Source of the DNA: Olleya marilimosa CAM030
GTDB taxonomy: Bacteria; Bacteroidota; Bacteroidia; Flavobacteriales; Flavobacteriaceae
Assembly: GCF_000518485.1 (NCBI RefSeq)
Contig: NZ_JADR01000001.1
Location: forward strand, 744,001 to 808,000
DNA length: 64,000 nt
Direction: 5' to 3'
Program-made: the position numbers and the translations under genes
Notes under the pieces: generated by a model
Told to the model about the DNA's origin: nothing
The model's input: only the letters and a program-made list of their open reading frames with translations
Database searches by the model: none
Shown here: in pieces, positions 55,296-64,000 of the stretch
Layout of the letters: the number at the start of each line of letters is the position of its first letter
Position numbering within the stretch: position 1 is the stretch's first letter

Positions 55296-57749
55296 ATGAA
55301 ACCTTTTTTTATTTTAATTTTCGCATTACTAGTATCTAATCAATCACTAGCCCAAGACAAAAAATCATATCAGATAAAACGTACGGAAACACCTCCAAAA
55401 ATTGATGGTGTTTTAGACGATACTGCATGGAAAGATGCACAAGTTGCTACTAACTTTACAGAGTTTAGACCTGATGTTGGAGATACTGCTGCTGCAAATA
55501 AAACAACCAAAGTCAGAATGACTTATGACGATTCTGGTATTTACGTGTCAGCTTACTGCTATGACAATCCAGAGGATATTATGCGTCAATTTACGCAACG
55601 TGATAATTTTGGACAATCTGATTTTTTTGGTTTAATATTTAATCCAAATAACGACGCACAAAACAATACCGAGTTTTTTGTGTTTAGTTCAGGTACGCAA
55701 GCTGATGCTGTTGAAAGCCCAAATTATGGAGAAGATTTTGGTTGGAATGCGGTTTGGGAAAGCAGTGTCCAAATAGTAGATGACGGTTGGATTGTTGAAA
55801 TTAAAATACCTTATAGAGCTTTACGTTTTACACAACAAGAAGACCCTACTTGGGGCATTCAGTTTCATAGGCATTACAGAAAAACACGCGAACAAATGAC
55901 GTGGAACGCTATTGATGTTACCAAAGGAAACATTGGGTTATATAATGCCGAATTAAAAGGAATTAAAAATATTACACCTCCAACTAGATTAAGCTTTTTT
56001 CCTTACGCTTCTGGATTAGTAAGTACATTTGATGGCGAAACTGAAAGTGATTTTGCTGCTGGTTTAGATATTAAATACGGAATTACAGAAAATATAACTT
56101 TAGATGCCACTTTAATACCTGATTTTAGTCAAGCAGGTTTTGATGATGTCCAATTAAATTTAGGGCCTTTTGAACAACAATTTGCAGAACAACGTCAGTT
56201 TTTTACTGAAGGTGTAGACTTGTTTAGTAAAGGTAATTTATTTTATTCTAGACGTATTGGAGATCGTCCTTCTGGAAGATTAAACCTAAATAATGACGAA
56301 TCAATAGAGGAATATCCAGAAAAAGTCCAATTACTAAATGCAGTTAAAGTCTCAGGACGTACTAAAAATGGATTAGGTATTGGTTTTTTTAATGCAATAA
56401 CTAAAAAAACAGAAGTTGATATTACCAATACCTTAACTGGTCAAAAACGTAGCCAAATTGTAGAACCACTTGCTAATTACAATATCATGGTATTGGACCA
56501 GCAGTTTAATAAAAACTCTTCAGTAACCTTAATTAACACTAATGTTACTAGAGATGGAGAATTTAGAGATGCTAATGTTACAGGTTTACTATTAGATTTA
56601 GTAAATAAGAAAAACACTTATGGCGCAATAGCCGAAGTTAAAATGAGTACATTTAATGATGTTCCTAATACAGAAAATGGATATACTGCAAGAGTTGGTG
56701 TTGGTAAAAATAGTGGAAAAATAAGATATAGTTTAACCTATGATTATGCAGATGAAAACTATGACATTAATGATTTAGGTATTTTATTTAGAAACAACTA
56801 CAGCAACTATAATGCAGAAGTTAGCTACCGTACGTTTGAGCCTACTAAAAACTTTAATAACACCTATTTTGGAACTTGGTTAAATTATAACCAATTATCT
56901 AATCCAAATACATTTACAGGTGCAAATACTGGTTTTAATTTTAATGGTCAGACCAAAACATTACATAACCTTGGTATTAATGGAAATTGGAATTTTGGAA
57001 AACAATATGACTATTTTGAACCACGAAACGGTTTTGATAGCTATTTTGTAACAGAAAATTATGCACAATCTAATATGTGGATTTCTAGTAACTACAATTT
57101 ATTTTTTGCATTAGATGCAAATCTAGGTTATGGTCGCTTTTTTAACGATGATCGTAAAAACTTTAACAACATTTGGTTTGGACTAAATCCACGTTTTAAA
57201 TTTAATGACAAATTTTTAATGGTTTTAGGGTTTGATTATGACAATTATACTGCCGACAGAGGTTATGTTAATGGTCAAGAAGTGAATGACGAAATTATTT
57301 TTGGTCAACGTGACAGAATTGATATGACTGCCAGCATATCTGGTAGTTATAACTTTAATTCGTTTAATGCTTTAACATTAAGTTTTAGAAATTATTTAAG
57401 TACTGTTACCTATGATGACAGCATGTATACCTTACAAGGTGATGGATCTTTAAACAGATCTGACATATACACAAAAAACAATATAAGTAGCGATCTAGAT
57501 TTTGATCCAGACATAAATTTTAATACTTGGAATTTAGATTTAAGCTACACGTGGCAATTTGCTCCTGGTAGTCAATTAACAGCCTTATACCGAAATCAGA
57601 TTTTTAATTTTTCAAACGACTCTGAAGCTGGTTTTTTTGATAGTACCTCTGATTTATTCAAACAAGAACAACGTAATACATTTTCTTTAAGAATGGTTTA
57701 TTTTATAGATTACAACGACTTAAAAAAGGTGTTTCAAAGAAAAAGCTAA
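55296..57749 (+). CDS. DUF5916 family outer-membrane-type protein
   Basis: An 817-residue protein with a signal peptide (to about residue 20, SLAQ), an N-terminal carbohydrate-binding family 9-like domain (about 25-215, IDGVLDDTAWKDAQVATNFTEF and WGIQFHRHYRKTREQMTWN), then a large beta-barrel region (to 817) with many aromatic strands and a C-terminal FSLRMVYFIDYNDL. Function unknown, probably surface ligand binding. Followed after 60 bp by a LolD-like ATPase. Confidence 0.88.
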   Translation: MKPFFILIFALLVSNQSLAQDKKSYQIKRTETPPKIDGVLDDTAWKDAQVATNFTEFRPDVGDTAAANKTTKVRMTYDDSGIYVSAYCYDNPEDIMRQFTQRDNFGQSDFFGLIFNPNNDAQNNTEFFVFSSGTQADAVESPNYGEDFGWNAVWESSVQIVDDGWIVEIKIPYRALRFTQQEDPTWGIQFHRHYRKTREQMTWNAIDVTKGNIGLYNAELKGIKNITPPTRLSFFPYASGLVSTFDGETESDFAAGLDIKYGITENITLDATLIPDFSQAGFDDVQLNLGPFEQQFAEQRQFFTEGVDLFSKGNLFYSRRIGDRPSGRLNLNNDESIEEYPEKVQLLNAVKVSGRTKNGLGIGFFNAITKKTEVDITNTLTGQKRSQIVEPLANYNIMVLDQQFNKNSSVTLINTNVTRDGEFRDANVTGLLLDLVNKKNTYGAIAEVKMSTFNDVPNTENGYTARVGVGKNSGKIRYSLTYDYADENYDINDLGILFRNNYSNYNAEVSYRTFEPTKNFNNTYFGTWLNYNQLSNPNTFTGANTGFNFNGQTKTLHNLGINGNWNFGKQYDYFEPRNGFDSYFVTENYAQSNMWISSNYNLFFALDANLGYGRFFNDDRKNFNNIWFGLNPRFKFNDKFLMVLGFDYDNYTADRGYVNGQEVNDEIIFGQRDRIDMTASISGSYNFNSFNALTLSFRNYLSTVTYDDSMYTLQGDGSLNRSDIYTKNNISSDLDFDPDINFNTWNLDLSYTWQFAPGSQLTALYRNQIFNFSNDSEAGFFDSTSDLFKQEQRNTFSLRMVYFIDYNDLKKVFQRKS

Positions 57750-57809
57750 AACAACTTAAAGTTGTCTAATACGTTATAAAGTGGTAATTTCCAAACTTTA
57801 TAAAAGACT

Positions 57810-58469
57810 ATGATTAAAGCAAAAAATATACACAAATATTACGATGACTTACATGTACTAAAAGGTGTAGATGTACATATTAAAAAAGGTGAAATTGTAT
57901 CCATAGTTGGTGCTTCTGGTGCAGGAAAAACAACATTGTTACAAATTTTAGGAACCTTAGATTTTATTGAAAATAAAACCGAAAGTCAATTAATAATAAA
58001 CGGAAAAGAGATTACAGGATTGACCGAAAAACAATTGGCACAATTTAGAAATCAAAATATTGGTTTTATTTTTCAATTTCATCAGCTATTACCTGAGTTT
58101 ACTGCTATTGAAAATGTATGCATACCTGCATTTATTAAAGGCACTAATACATCTGATGCCGAAAAACGTGCTAAGGAACTACTTGATTTTTTAGGATTAT
58201 CACATCGCTATAACCATAAACCTAGTGAATTATCAGGTGGAGAGCAACAACGTGTCGCTGTAGCAAGAGCATTAATAAATAACCCAGAGTTAATCTTTGC
58301 AGACGAACCTTCAGGTAACTTAGATAGCGAAAGTGCAGAAAATTTACACAATCTATTTTTTAAATTACGTGATCAATTTGGACAAACCTTTGTAATTGTT
58401 ACTCACAACGCAGACTTAGCTAACCTAGCAGATCGTAAATTAACCATGGTTGATGGTAAAATCGTTTAA
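57810..58469 (+). CDS. ABC transporter ATP-binding protein, LolD/MacB type
   Basis: A 219-residue ATPase for a lipoprotein release or similar transporter. Walker [12 protein letters not shown] (about 34-44), signature [15 protein letters not shown], Walker [13 protein letters not shown], and the switch His in VTHNADLA. Closest to LolD/YbbA. No permease partner is in the neighbourhood. It sits 3 bp before the CPBP gene. Confidence 0.9.
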   Translation: MIKAKNIHKYYDDLHVLKGVDVHIKKGEIVSIVGASGAGKTTLLQILGTLDFIENKTESQLIINGKEITGLTEKQLAQFRNQNIGFIFQFHQLLPEFTAIENVCIPAFIKGTNTSDAEKRAKELLDFLGLSHRYNHKPSELSGGEQQRVAVARALINNPELIFADEPSGNLDSESAENLHNLFFKLRDQFGQTFVIVTHNADLANLADRKLTMVDGKIV

Positions 58470-58472
58470 AAT

Positions 58473-59018
58473 ATGATTATACTTTTTAACTCTGTTTTTA
58501 ATTATATTAAAAATCCACGATTAAAACCTTTAAAGCATATTACTATTAAGCAAAAACTGGAGCTAGTTTTACAATGTCTGCCACTTTGCATTATGCTTGG
58601 TCTGGGATTTGGACTACTAACTATTATATTAGAAGCATTAGGTCTATACAGTTCTGACTCTCATGCCTTTAATAAATTATTAGAAGAGCAATCTAAAATA
58701 AGTATTATATTTAGTGCTGTTATATTAGCTCCTGTTATTGAAGAATTAATCTTTAGAGGACCAATGACCTTATTTAATAAAAAATATTTTAAAATAGGGT
58801 TTTACGCACTAACTATCATTTTTGGTTATGTACATATTTTTAATTTTGAAATTACGCCAGAAATAATATTATTATCTCCATTATTAATTGCACCACAATT
58901 AGCAGTAGGATCTGTTTTTGGTTATGTACGTGTGCGTTTAGGATTAGTTTACTCTATGTTATTACATGCTTGCTATAATGGTATTTTAGTGATTCCTGCT
59001 ATTTTATTTATAAACTAA
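58473..59018 (+). CDS. CPBP family intramembrane metalloprotease-like protein
   Basis: A 181-residue membrane protein of the CPBP (Abi/CAAX protease) family. The catalytic EExxxR-like motif is VIEELIFRGP (about 87-96), and the second region (GYVHIFNF, FGYVRVRLG, SMLLHACYNG) holds the two conserved His-containing helices. Role unknown; some relatives process prenylated peptides or bacteriocins. 3 bp after the LolD-like gene. Confidence 0.85.
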   Translation: MIILFNSVFNYIKNPRLKPLKHITIKQKLELVLQCLPLCIMLGLGFGLLTIILEALGLYSSDSHAFNKLLEEQSKISIIFSAVILAPVIEELIFRGPMTLFNKKYFKIGFYALTIIFGYVHIFNFEITPEIILLSPLLIAPQLAVGSVFGYVRVRLGLVYSMLLHACYNGILVIPAILFIN

Positions 59019-59091
59019 ACGTAAATAATATAATACTGTTACAGATTATTAAAGCTAAAAATAAACGCTTAATCTTACGCAACCAATAGAC

Positions 59092-59099
59092 TAAATTTG
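59092..59099 (+). promoter_or_regulatory. Candidate -7 box before the 59118 gene
   Basis: TAAATTTG fits TAnnTTTG and lies 18 bp before the start codon at 59118. There is no clear -33 box. Confidence 0.35.
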
Positions 59100-59117
59100 T
59101 ATCTATAAATAAAAAAG

Positions 59118-59690
59118 ATGTTTAAAAAAATTGGGTGGTCTATTGTATTTTTTCTTGTTATACAGGTTGTGTTATATTCTTGCTGTAAAGAAAAAACTTA
59201 TAATGTTGATTTGCAACACATAAAGATTATTTACGACAACAATGAAGCACAAACCGTTACATCAGAAGATTTAATTGTTTATCTAGATTTTGTTTATAAT
59301 TATGATGAAGTGGCATCTATCTTAAATTCTAATTTTAACTTTAATACTGCTTTAGCAACAACTTGTCCCAACGATATCTATAATTATAATTTTAGTTTTA
59401 CAGACTTAAATATTACAGCTGATGCAGATATTAATGGTATTGAAGCTGGTCTTAGTTTAAATAGTATTATGAAGTTTTCTTATAATAATATTGATGATTT
59501 ATTAGACATTAGTCAATTTTATAATCCTACAAATAATGAGGATTTTTATACACCAGAAGCACCTGAGACATTATTATTTGTATTTGATCAAGACATTCCT
59601 GCCAATACCCAATTTAAATTAACATTTACAGTTCAAACCTCTAATGAAATAACTTATACTTTTACATCCAATACCTATATAATTGAATAA
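59118..59690 (+). CDS. Hypothetical lipoprotein (DUF5034-like)
   Basis: A 190-residue predicted lipoprotein: hydrophobic leader then YSCC, with the lipid Cys near residue 22. The mature part is beta-rich and Asn/Asp/Tyr-rich. It resembles DUF5034-type proteins of Bacteroidota in its leader and overall composition, but I cannot confirm that from motifs. 3 bp before the TIGR02757 gene, with coupled translation likely. Confidence 0.6.
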   Translation: MFKKIGWSIVFFLVIQVVLYSCCKEKTYNVDLQHIKIIYDNNEAQTVTSEDLIVYLDFVYNYDEVASILNSNFNFNTALATTCPNDIYNYNFSFTDLNITADADINGIEAGLSLNSIMKFSYNNIDDLLDISQFYNPTNNEDFYTPEAPETLLFVFDQDIPANTQFKLTFTVQTSNEITYTFTSNTYIIE

Positions 59691-59693
59691 TTA

Positions 59694-60458
59694 ATGAATA
59701 AAAAAGACCTAAAAGATTTTCTAGATGCCAAAGTCTATTTATATAACAAACCGGATTTTATTGATAGTGACCCAATACAAATTCCGCATTTATTTAGTAA
59801 AAAAGAAGACATAGAAATTGCTGGGTTTTTAAGTGCTACAATTGCTTGGGGAAACAGAAAAAGTATCAACAACAATGCTCATAAAATGATGCAACTTTTA
59901 GATCAAGAACCTTATGATTTTGTTGTAAATCATAAAGATTCAGATTTAGAAAAATTAGAATCTTTTGTACATCGAACGTTTAATGGTACAGATTTTATGA
60001 CCTTTATTAAAGGGTTACAGCATATTTACTTAAATCATGATGGTTTAGAGTCCGTGTTTAAAAAACATGCAGAAAAGGCAAGTTTACAAAAAGCAATTCA
60101 TAATTTTAAACATACTTTTTTTGAAATCCAACATTTACCACGTACACAAAAACATATTAGTGATCCTTTAAAAAACAGTGCTGCAAAACGCATCAATATG
60201 TTTTTAAGATGGATGGTTAGACCCAATAATACTAATGTAGATTTAGGGATTTGGACAAGCCTCTCTCCTGCTCAATTATCATGTCCTTTAGATGTACACT
60301 CTGGGAATGTTGCTAGAAAATTAGGATTGTTACATAGAAAACAAAATGATGGTAAAGCTTTAGCCGAATTAGATGCAAGTTTAAGATTATTAGACCCTAA
60401 CGATCCGGTAAAATATGATTTTGCTTTGTTTGGTTTAGGAGTTTTTGAAAAATTTTAA
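59694..60458 (+). CDS. TIGR02757 family protein
   Basis: A 254-residue cytoplasmic protein of the TIGR02757 family common in Bacteroidota. Recognised by FLSATIAWGNRKSINNNA, FVHRTFNGTDFMTFI and the C-terminal DVHSGNVARKLGLL with LRLLDPNDPVKYDFALFGLG. It resembles DNA-glycosylase-type helical folds, but no catalytic assignment is justified. Coupled to the preceding lipoprotein gene. Confidence 0.85.
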   Translation: MNKKDLKDFLDAKVYLYNKPDFIDSDPIQIPHLFSKKEDIEIAGFLSATIAWGNRKSINNNAHKMMQLLDQEPYDFVVNHKDSDLEKLESFVHRTFNGTDFMTFIKGLQHIYLNHDGLESVFKKHAEKASLQKAIHNFKHTFFEIQHLPRTQKHISDPLKNSAAKRINMFLRWMVRPNNTNVDLGIWTSLSPAQLSCPLDVHSGNVARKLGLLHRKQNDGKALAELDASLRLLDPNDPVKYDFALFGLGVFEKF

Positions 60459-60480
60459 TCTTTTAAAACTATAATATAGT

Positions 60481-60488
60481 TATTTTCG
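60481..60488 (+). promoter_or_regulatory. Weak -7-like box for the histidine kinase
   Basis: TATTTTCG is one base from TAnnTTTG and lies 37 bp before the start at 60526. Low support. Confidence 0.25.
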
Positions 60489-60525
60489 TAAATAATTTTT
60501 TAAATGTATGAAGAATTAGCCCTTT

Positions 60526-61722
60526 ATGATTAAACCCGATTTTCCCCAAAACGAAATTGAACGACTATCTGTTGTAAATAAATACAAATTATTAGACACC
60601 TTACCAGAAAGTGATTTTGACAATATAACCAGTTTGGTAGCCACTATATGTGATGTGCCAATTTCGTTAATAACACTGCTTGATACAGACCGTAATTTTT
60701 TAAAGTCTCATCATGGTTTAGACATTCAAGAATCACCTAGAGACATCTCGTTTTGTGGTCACGCTATTTTACAAAACGAAGATATTTTTGTAATTGAAGA
60801 TTCTAGAAAAGACAGTAGATTTATAGGCAACCCATTAATAGATCAATTTAAAGCAATTTTTTATGCTGGTGTACCACTACGTAATAATGATGGTTTAGCT
60901 TTAGGGACTTTATGTGTATATGATCACAAACCTAAACAACTAACAGAAGTACAGAAAAAAGCACTTATAATTTTAGGAAAACAAGTCATGAACTTGTTTG
61001 ATTTAAGATTAAACAATAGACTTTTAGACGAGTCTAAAAAAGAACTACTTGAAAGAAATGCAGAGCTTAGTAAATTTGCTAGTCACGTGTCTCATGATTT
61101 AAAATCACCACTAGCAAATATTATCTCTTTAACTACTTTTTTAAAAGAAGAAGAAGGAAATGTGTTTACAGAAGAATCTGTTGAATACATTAATTTTATA
61201 GAAGAATCTGCGGACTCTCTAAAAAATTATATTGACGGTATACTAATTCATTATAAATCTAACGAGCTATTAAATGAAGACAAACAAACCATTGCTTTAA
61301 ATGATTTATTTGAAGAAGTAAAACGAATACATCTATTAGATGATGCACATTTTAAAAGTAATACAAGGGATAAAAATGTGTTTATTAATAAAGCAGCTGT
61401 AACTCAAATTTTAATAAATTTAGTAGACAATGCTTTAAAGTATAATAGCAGTAAGCATCCTGAAATTACACTAAACTATTCTGAAAATAAAAACTTTCAT
61501 ATTTTTTCTGTAACAGATAATGGTATTGGAATAGCACAAGAGCAACAAAACGAAGTGTTTAAACTGTTTAATAACAACAATCAAACAGATGTAAAAGGAA
61601 ATAAAGGCACTGGAATTGGGTTATTTACTGTAAAAAACTTAGTCAAAAAGCTTAATGGAGATATTGTTTTAAAATCTGAAATTGGTAAAGGCAGCACCTT
61701 TACTTTTACCATCTCTAAATAA
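60526..61722 (+). CDS. GAF domain sensor histidine kinase
   Basis: A 398-residue cytoplasmic kinase. An N-terminal GAF domain (about 15-165, including CDVPISLITLLDTDRNFLKS and RDISFCGHAILQ) is joined by a helix to a HisKA domain with the phospho-accepting His in FASHVSHDLKSPLANI (about 185), and an ATPase domain with NLVDNALKYN (N box), TDNGIGIAQE (G1) and GNKGTGIGLFTVKNL (G2). No response regulator is adjacent, so its partner is elsewhere. Confidence 0.92.
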   Translation: MIKPDFPQNEIERLSVVNKYKLLDTLPESDFDNITSLVATICDVPISLITLLDTDRNFLKSHHGLDIQESPRDISFCGHAILQNEDIFVIEDSRKDSRFIGNPLIDQFKAIFYAGVPLRNNDGLALGTLCVYDHKPKQLTEVQKKALIILGKQVMNLFDLRLNNRLLDESKKELLERNAELSKFASHVSHDLKSPLANIISLTTFLKEEEGNVFTEESVEYINFIEESADSLKNYIDGILIHYKSNELLNEDKQTIALNDLFEEVKRIHLLDDAHFKSNTRDKNVFINKAAVTQILINLVDNALKYNSSKHPEITLNYSENKNFHIFSVTDNGIGIAQEQQNEVFKLFNNNNQTDVKGNKGTGIGLFTVKNLVKKLNGDIVLKSEIGKGSTFTFTISK

Positions 61723-61752
61723 AAAAAGCCTAATCGAAAGATTAGGCTTTTT
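61721..61752. terminator. Bidirectional terminator
   Basis: AAAAAAAGCCTAATC pairs with GATTAGGCTTTTT around a GAAA tetraloop between convergent genes. It includes the stop codon of the kinase. Confidence 0.93.
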
Positions 61753-61771
61753 AATAGTCTTAATTGATTAA

Positions 61772-62095
61772 CTAAGATTTTTTCATCTGCTTTATAAGCT
61801 TTTTAGTCAAAGTTTCTTGATCTTTATAAAGCGTCCCGCTCATTCCTAAGCATTGACCATCCTTTAATTGTAAAGATTTTTGATCCACAATGTATGTACC
61901 ATCACTTTTAACAACGGTTCCGTCATTAAGTTTTAAATCTCCTTTTAATTGTACAACACCATCTGTTGTATAATGAAACACTTTACTGTCTAAAAGTATA
62001 ACGTAATTAGAATCTTCAATTTGTTTAGCATCTTGAGCCATCATAGTATTGATTCCAAGAAAAACGGTAAAGGCAATAAGAATTAATTTTTTCAT
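61772..62095 (-). CDS. DUF6799 domain secreted protein
   Basis: A 107-residue protein with a signal peptide (cleavage near MMAQ, residue 21). The mature part has the DUF6799-like short beta domain with VFHYTTDGVVQLKGDLKLND and TVVKSDGTYI. Function unknown. Single gene, between a shared terminator and the M61 peptidase gene upstream on the same strand (102 bp). Confidence 0.78.
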   Translation of the reverse strand: MKKLILIAFTVFLGINTMMAQDAKQIEDSNYVILLDSKVFHYTTDGVVQLKGDLKLNDGTVVKSDGTYIVDQKSLQLKDGQCLGMSGTLYKDQETLTKKLIKQMKKS

Positions 62096-62196
62096 TTTAT
62101 ATATTTTTAAGTTTAGCCAAATGATTTTATAATTAGTTGTAAATCATTCTCTAAGTTAAACATTTCAACTTTTATGCCAAACTTTTTATTAAATAT

Positions 62197-64000
62197 TTAG
62201 CCTTTTAACCAAGCTTGTCTTATTGCTTTTTGTGCCTCTGTAGCATTAACATCTTCAACTAATTTGGTTCCCGTAGTGTAAGATTGTGTTAATTTGGTTT
62301 TAATAACAATCTCTTCACCTTTTCTATCTAAAACAACATTAATATCTGTACCTGGTTGCCACATGTACATAGCAGTTAAGATTTGTTGTGCTGTAGCTAA
62401 AGTTAACTCTTTACCATCTACTGATTTTAAAACATCGCCTGGTAAAACACCATTGTCATTCCAAAAACTATTATCCTTAACAGCTTCACTAAAAGGAATA
62501 GTCATTGTAGCTCTATCTGGAGCAAAAATTAAAGTACCATCATTTTGGATGTAGTTAGTTTTAACTTTTCCAGTATCTAAACTTAATCCTACTTTTTTAA
62601 AGTAAACCGAATAATCAATTGGTGTACCACCAACAACATGCGTGTTTAAAAATTCGCCAACACTAGGGTAAGTCATTGCAGTAATTTCTTCTATTAACTT
62701 ATCATCTTCAAACGGTTTGTTTTTTCCGTACTTGTTAGATAATTCTTTCATTAAAGATAAAATACCTCTATTACCATTGCTCTCTTCACGTAAAATAATA
62801 TCAATACACATACCTATTAAGGCACCTTTCATGTATACGTTATAATATTGCGGTGCGTATGGCTCGTCTAAAACGTTTTCACTCATTTCAGTAAAACTCA
62901 TGCTATCATTTAGGTTAGCTGCAGTTTGGATTTTACCTAAGATATCTCCATAAAACTCTTCTGAGTCTACTAAATCTTGATCAACTTGAAATAACGTTGC
63001 AAAATATTCTGTTACACCTTCATACATCCATAAATGCTTAGAAAATGTAGGTTGATTGTAATCAAAGTAGTGTACATCTTCAGAGTGCACACTTAATGGT
63101 GTTACAATATGAAAAAACTCGTGCGATACTACATCAATCATACTTTCAGCTAAAGCTTCAAAAGGCATATCTTCTCCTAAAACCACAACAGTAGACGTAT
63201 GGTGTTCTAAAGCCCCAAAACCTTTAGGAGATTCTGGTTTACCCTCTGATAAGTATAAATAAATATCATAACGTGGTGTACTGTTAATATCACCTAAATA
63301 CGTTTTTTGAGCTTGCATCATTTTTTGCATTACAGCTTTAATGCTTTCTGCGCTATGTACTTTATTTGGTGAATAAACACTTAATACAATTTTGATATCT
63401 CCAACCTGAAATTCTTCTACATCTAAATCTCCGTAAAACATTGGATTATCTGTAATGTCAAAATAACGTGGTGCAAAATAACTTGAAGTTGCTAATTTAC
63501 CATCTTTACTTACTGTTTTACCTGTTTCTTGTAAAGCAGAGGTACGTTTAAAATCTACAGGTGCAGTAACATCTAAACTGTATTGGCTATCTTTTAAGCT
63601 ATCAAAATAACCAATAAAACCATGTAAATTTAATACATAATTAGTAGGCTCTATATTTGTTCCTGCTGGAGAAAAAGGTGCTTCACCACCTATTCCACCT
63701 GTTACTTCTTGATCAAAAGTATCATTAGTATTATAAGTAATGTAATCTAATTGTGTTGCATTAGCAATAGTCCAAGTATTAGTGTCAACTTTAACGGTTG
63801 GTAATTCTTTTCCTTTATAATCAAACGCTTTAAAATCGTCTACATATTTTCCAAAATCACTTACAGAGTAAGTTCCTTGTACTACTCTTGGCAATCTATA
63901 CGTTACTGTTTCTTGCGTAAAACGACCTGGATTAATTGTTACAGGTGCTTTGTCATTAATTACTTTAGACAAATCAATAGAAGTTACTATTGGCGACTGC
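62197..64000 (-). CDS. M61-family zinc metallopeptidase with PDZ domain, N-terminus outside
   Basis: A glycyl-aminopeptidase-like M61 protein. Translation is open to the window edge, and residues upstream of the TTG at 63972 (QSPIVTSI) look like the start of a mature protein after a signal peptide, so the true start lies beyond 64000. The zinc site is VVSHEFFHIVTPL (HExxH), with a downstream Glu in MYEGVTEYFAT. A PDZ-like domain sits near the C-terminus (NGVLPGDVLKSVDGKELTL). About 600 residues are visible. Confidence 0.9.
   Translation of the reverse strand, partial: QSPIVTSIDLSKVINDKAPVTINPGRFTQETVTYRLPRVVQGTYSVSDFGKYVDDFKAFDYKGKELPTVKVDTNTWTIANATQLDYITYNTNDTFDQEVTGGIGGEAPFSPAGTNIEPTNYVLNLHGFIGYFDSLKDSQYSLDVTAPVDFKRTSALQETGKTVSKDGKLATSSYFAPRYFDITDNPMFYGDLDVEEFQVGDIKIVLSVYSPNKVHSAESIKAVMQKMMQAQKTYLGDINSTPRYDIYLYLSEGKPESPKGFGALEHHTSTVVVLGEDMPFEALAESMIDVVSHEFFHIVTPLSVHSEDVHYFDYNQPTFSKHLWMYEGVTEYFATLFQVDQDLVDSEEFYGDILGKIQTAANLNDSMSFTEMSENVLDEPYAPQYYNVYMKGALIGMCIDIILREESNGNRGILSLMKELSNKYGKNKPFEDDKLIEEITAMTYPSVGEFLNTHVVGGTPIDYSVYFKKVGLSLDTGKVKTNYIQNDGTLIFAPDRATMTIPFSEAVKDNSFWNDNGVLPGDVLKSVDGKELTLATAQQILTAMYMWQPGTDINVVLDRKGEEIVIKTKLTQSYTTGTKLVEDVNATEAQKAIRQAWLKG

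Overview
The window looks like a stretch of chromosome from a marine-type member of the Flavobacteriaceae (Bacteroidota). The evidence is the low GC content, the near absence of Shine-Dalgarno sequences, several promoter -7 boxes of the form TAnnTTTG, many secreted proteins with a short leader ending in 'FAQ' or 'WSQ', and family-typical genes (DUF3570/DUF4266 pair, DUF5916, DUF4159, M61 peptidase, TIGR02757, 7TM-HD phosphodiesterase). The genus cannot be fixed from sequence alone. Almost everything is core chromosome. I see no phage, insertion sequence, integron, CRISPR array, defence island or secretion cluster.

Layout. 1-4273 (minus): the 5' part of a GH3 N-acetylhexosaminidase, then a tight four-gene cassette of thioredoxin, ApbE flavin transferase, DUF4266 lipoprotein and DUF3570 protein. 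4466-11284 (minus): a long unit of secreted amidase, MCE protein, membrane-bound dicluster Fe-S protein, small proteins, a CCG-domain Fe-S partner, SerB and a conserved protein. A structured repeat-like element sits between the two Fe-S genes. 11372-14560 (plus): lptD and ridA. 14553-17890 (minus): methylglyoxal synthase, GlcNAc-type kinase, gapA and pfkA. 18048-22457 (minus): a giant TamB-like protein, divergent from a plus-strand run (22619-28649) of tsaD, PPIase, rsmE, DUF4159, a SpoU methyltransferase, an AI-2E-type permease and a second methyltransferase.

29069-29832 holds a minus-strand tRNA-Ser/Pro/Arg cluster with a good promoter and two related terminator copies. It is followed by a PgpH-like HD phosphodiesterase, thiolase, an NlpC/P60 peptidase, a TPR protein and gyrA. 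38174-43865 carries clpC, a small conserved protein, hutH and a TlpA-like lipoprotein. 43928-50514 carries nnr and the complete thrA-thrB-thrC operon, preceded by what appears to be a classical Thr/Ile/Met/Leu-rich leader peptide. 50561-61722 is mixed: VOC, SDR, CDP-alcohol transferase, folE, msrA, DUF5916, LolD-like ATPase, CPBP protease, TIGR02757 and a GAF histidine kinase. The window ends in a DUF6799 protein and a truncated M61 metallopeptidase.

Working together: lptD, TamB, MCE, LolD-like, amidase and NlpC/P60 genes serve the cell envelope. pfkA, gapA and mgsA sit at the triose-phosphate node. thrABC forms a regulated biosynthetic operon. The best candidates for something under-described are the ApbE-DUF4266-DUF3570-thioredoxin cassette, the thr leader, the Fe-S partner whose first CCG half has serines where cysteines are expected, and the structured element at 7729-7817.
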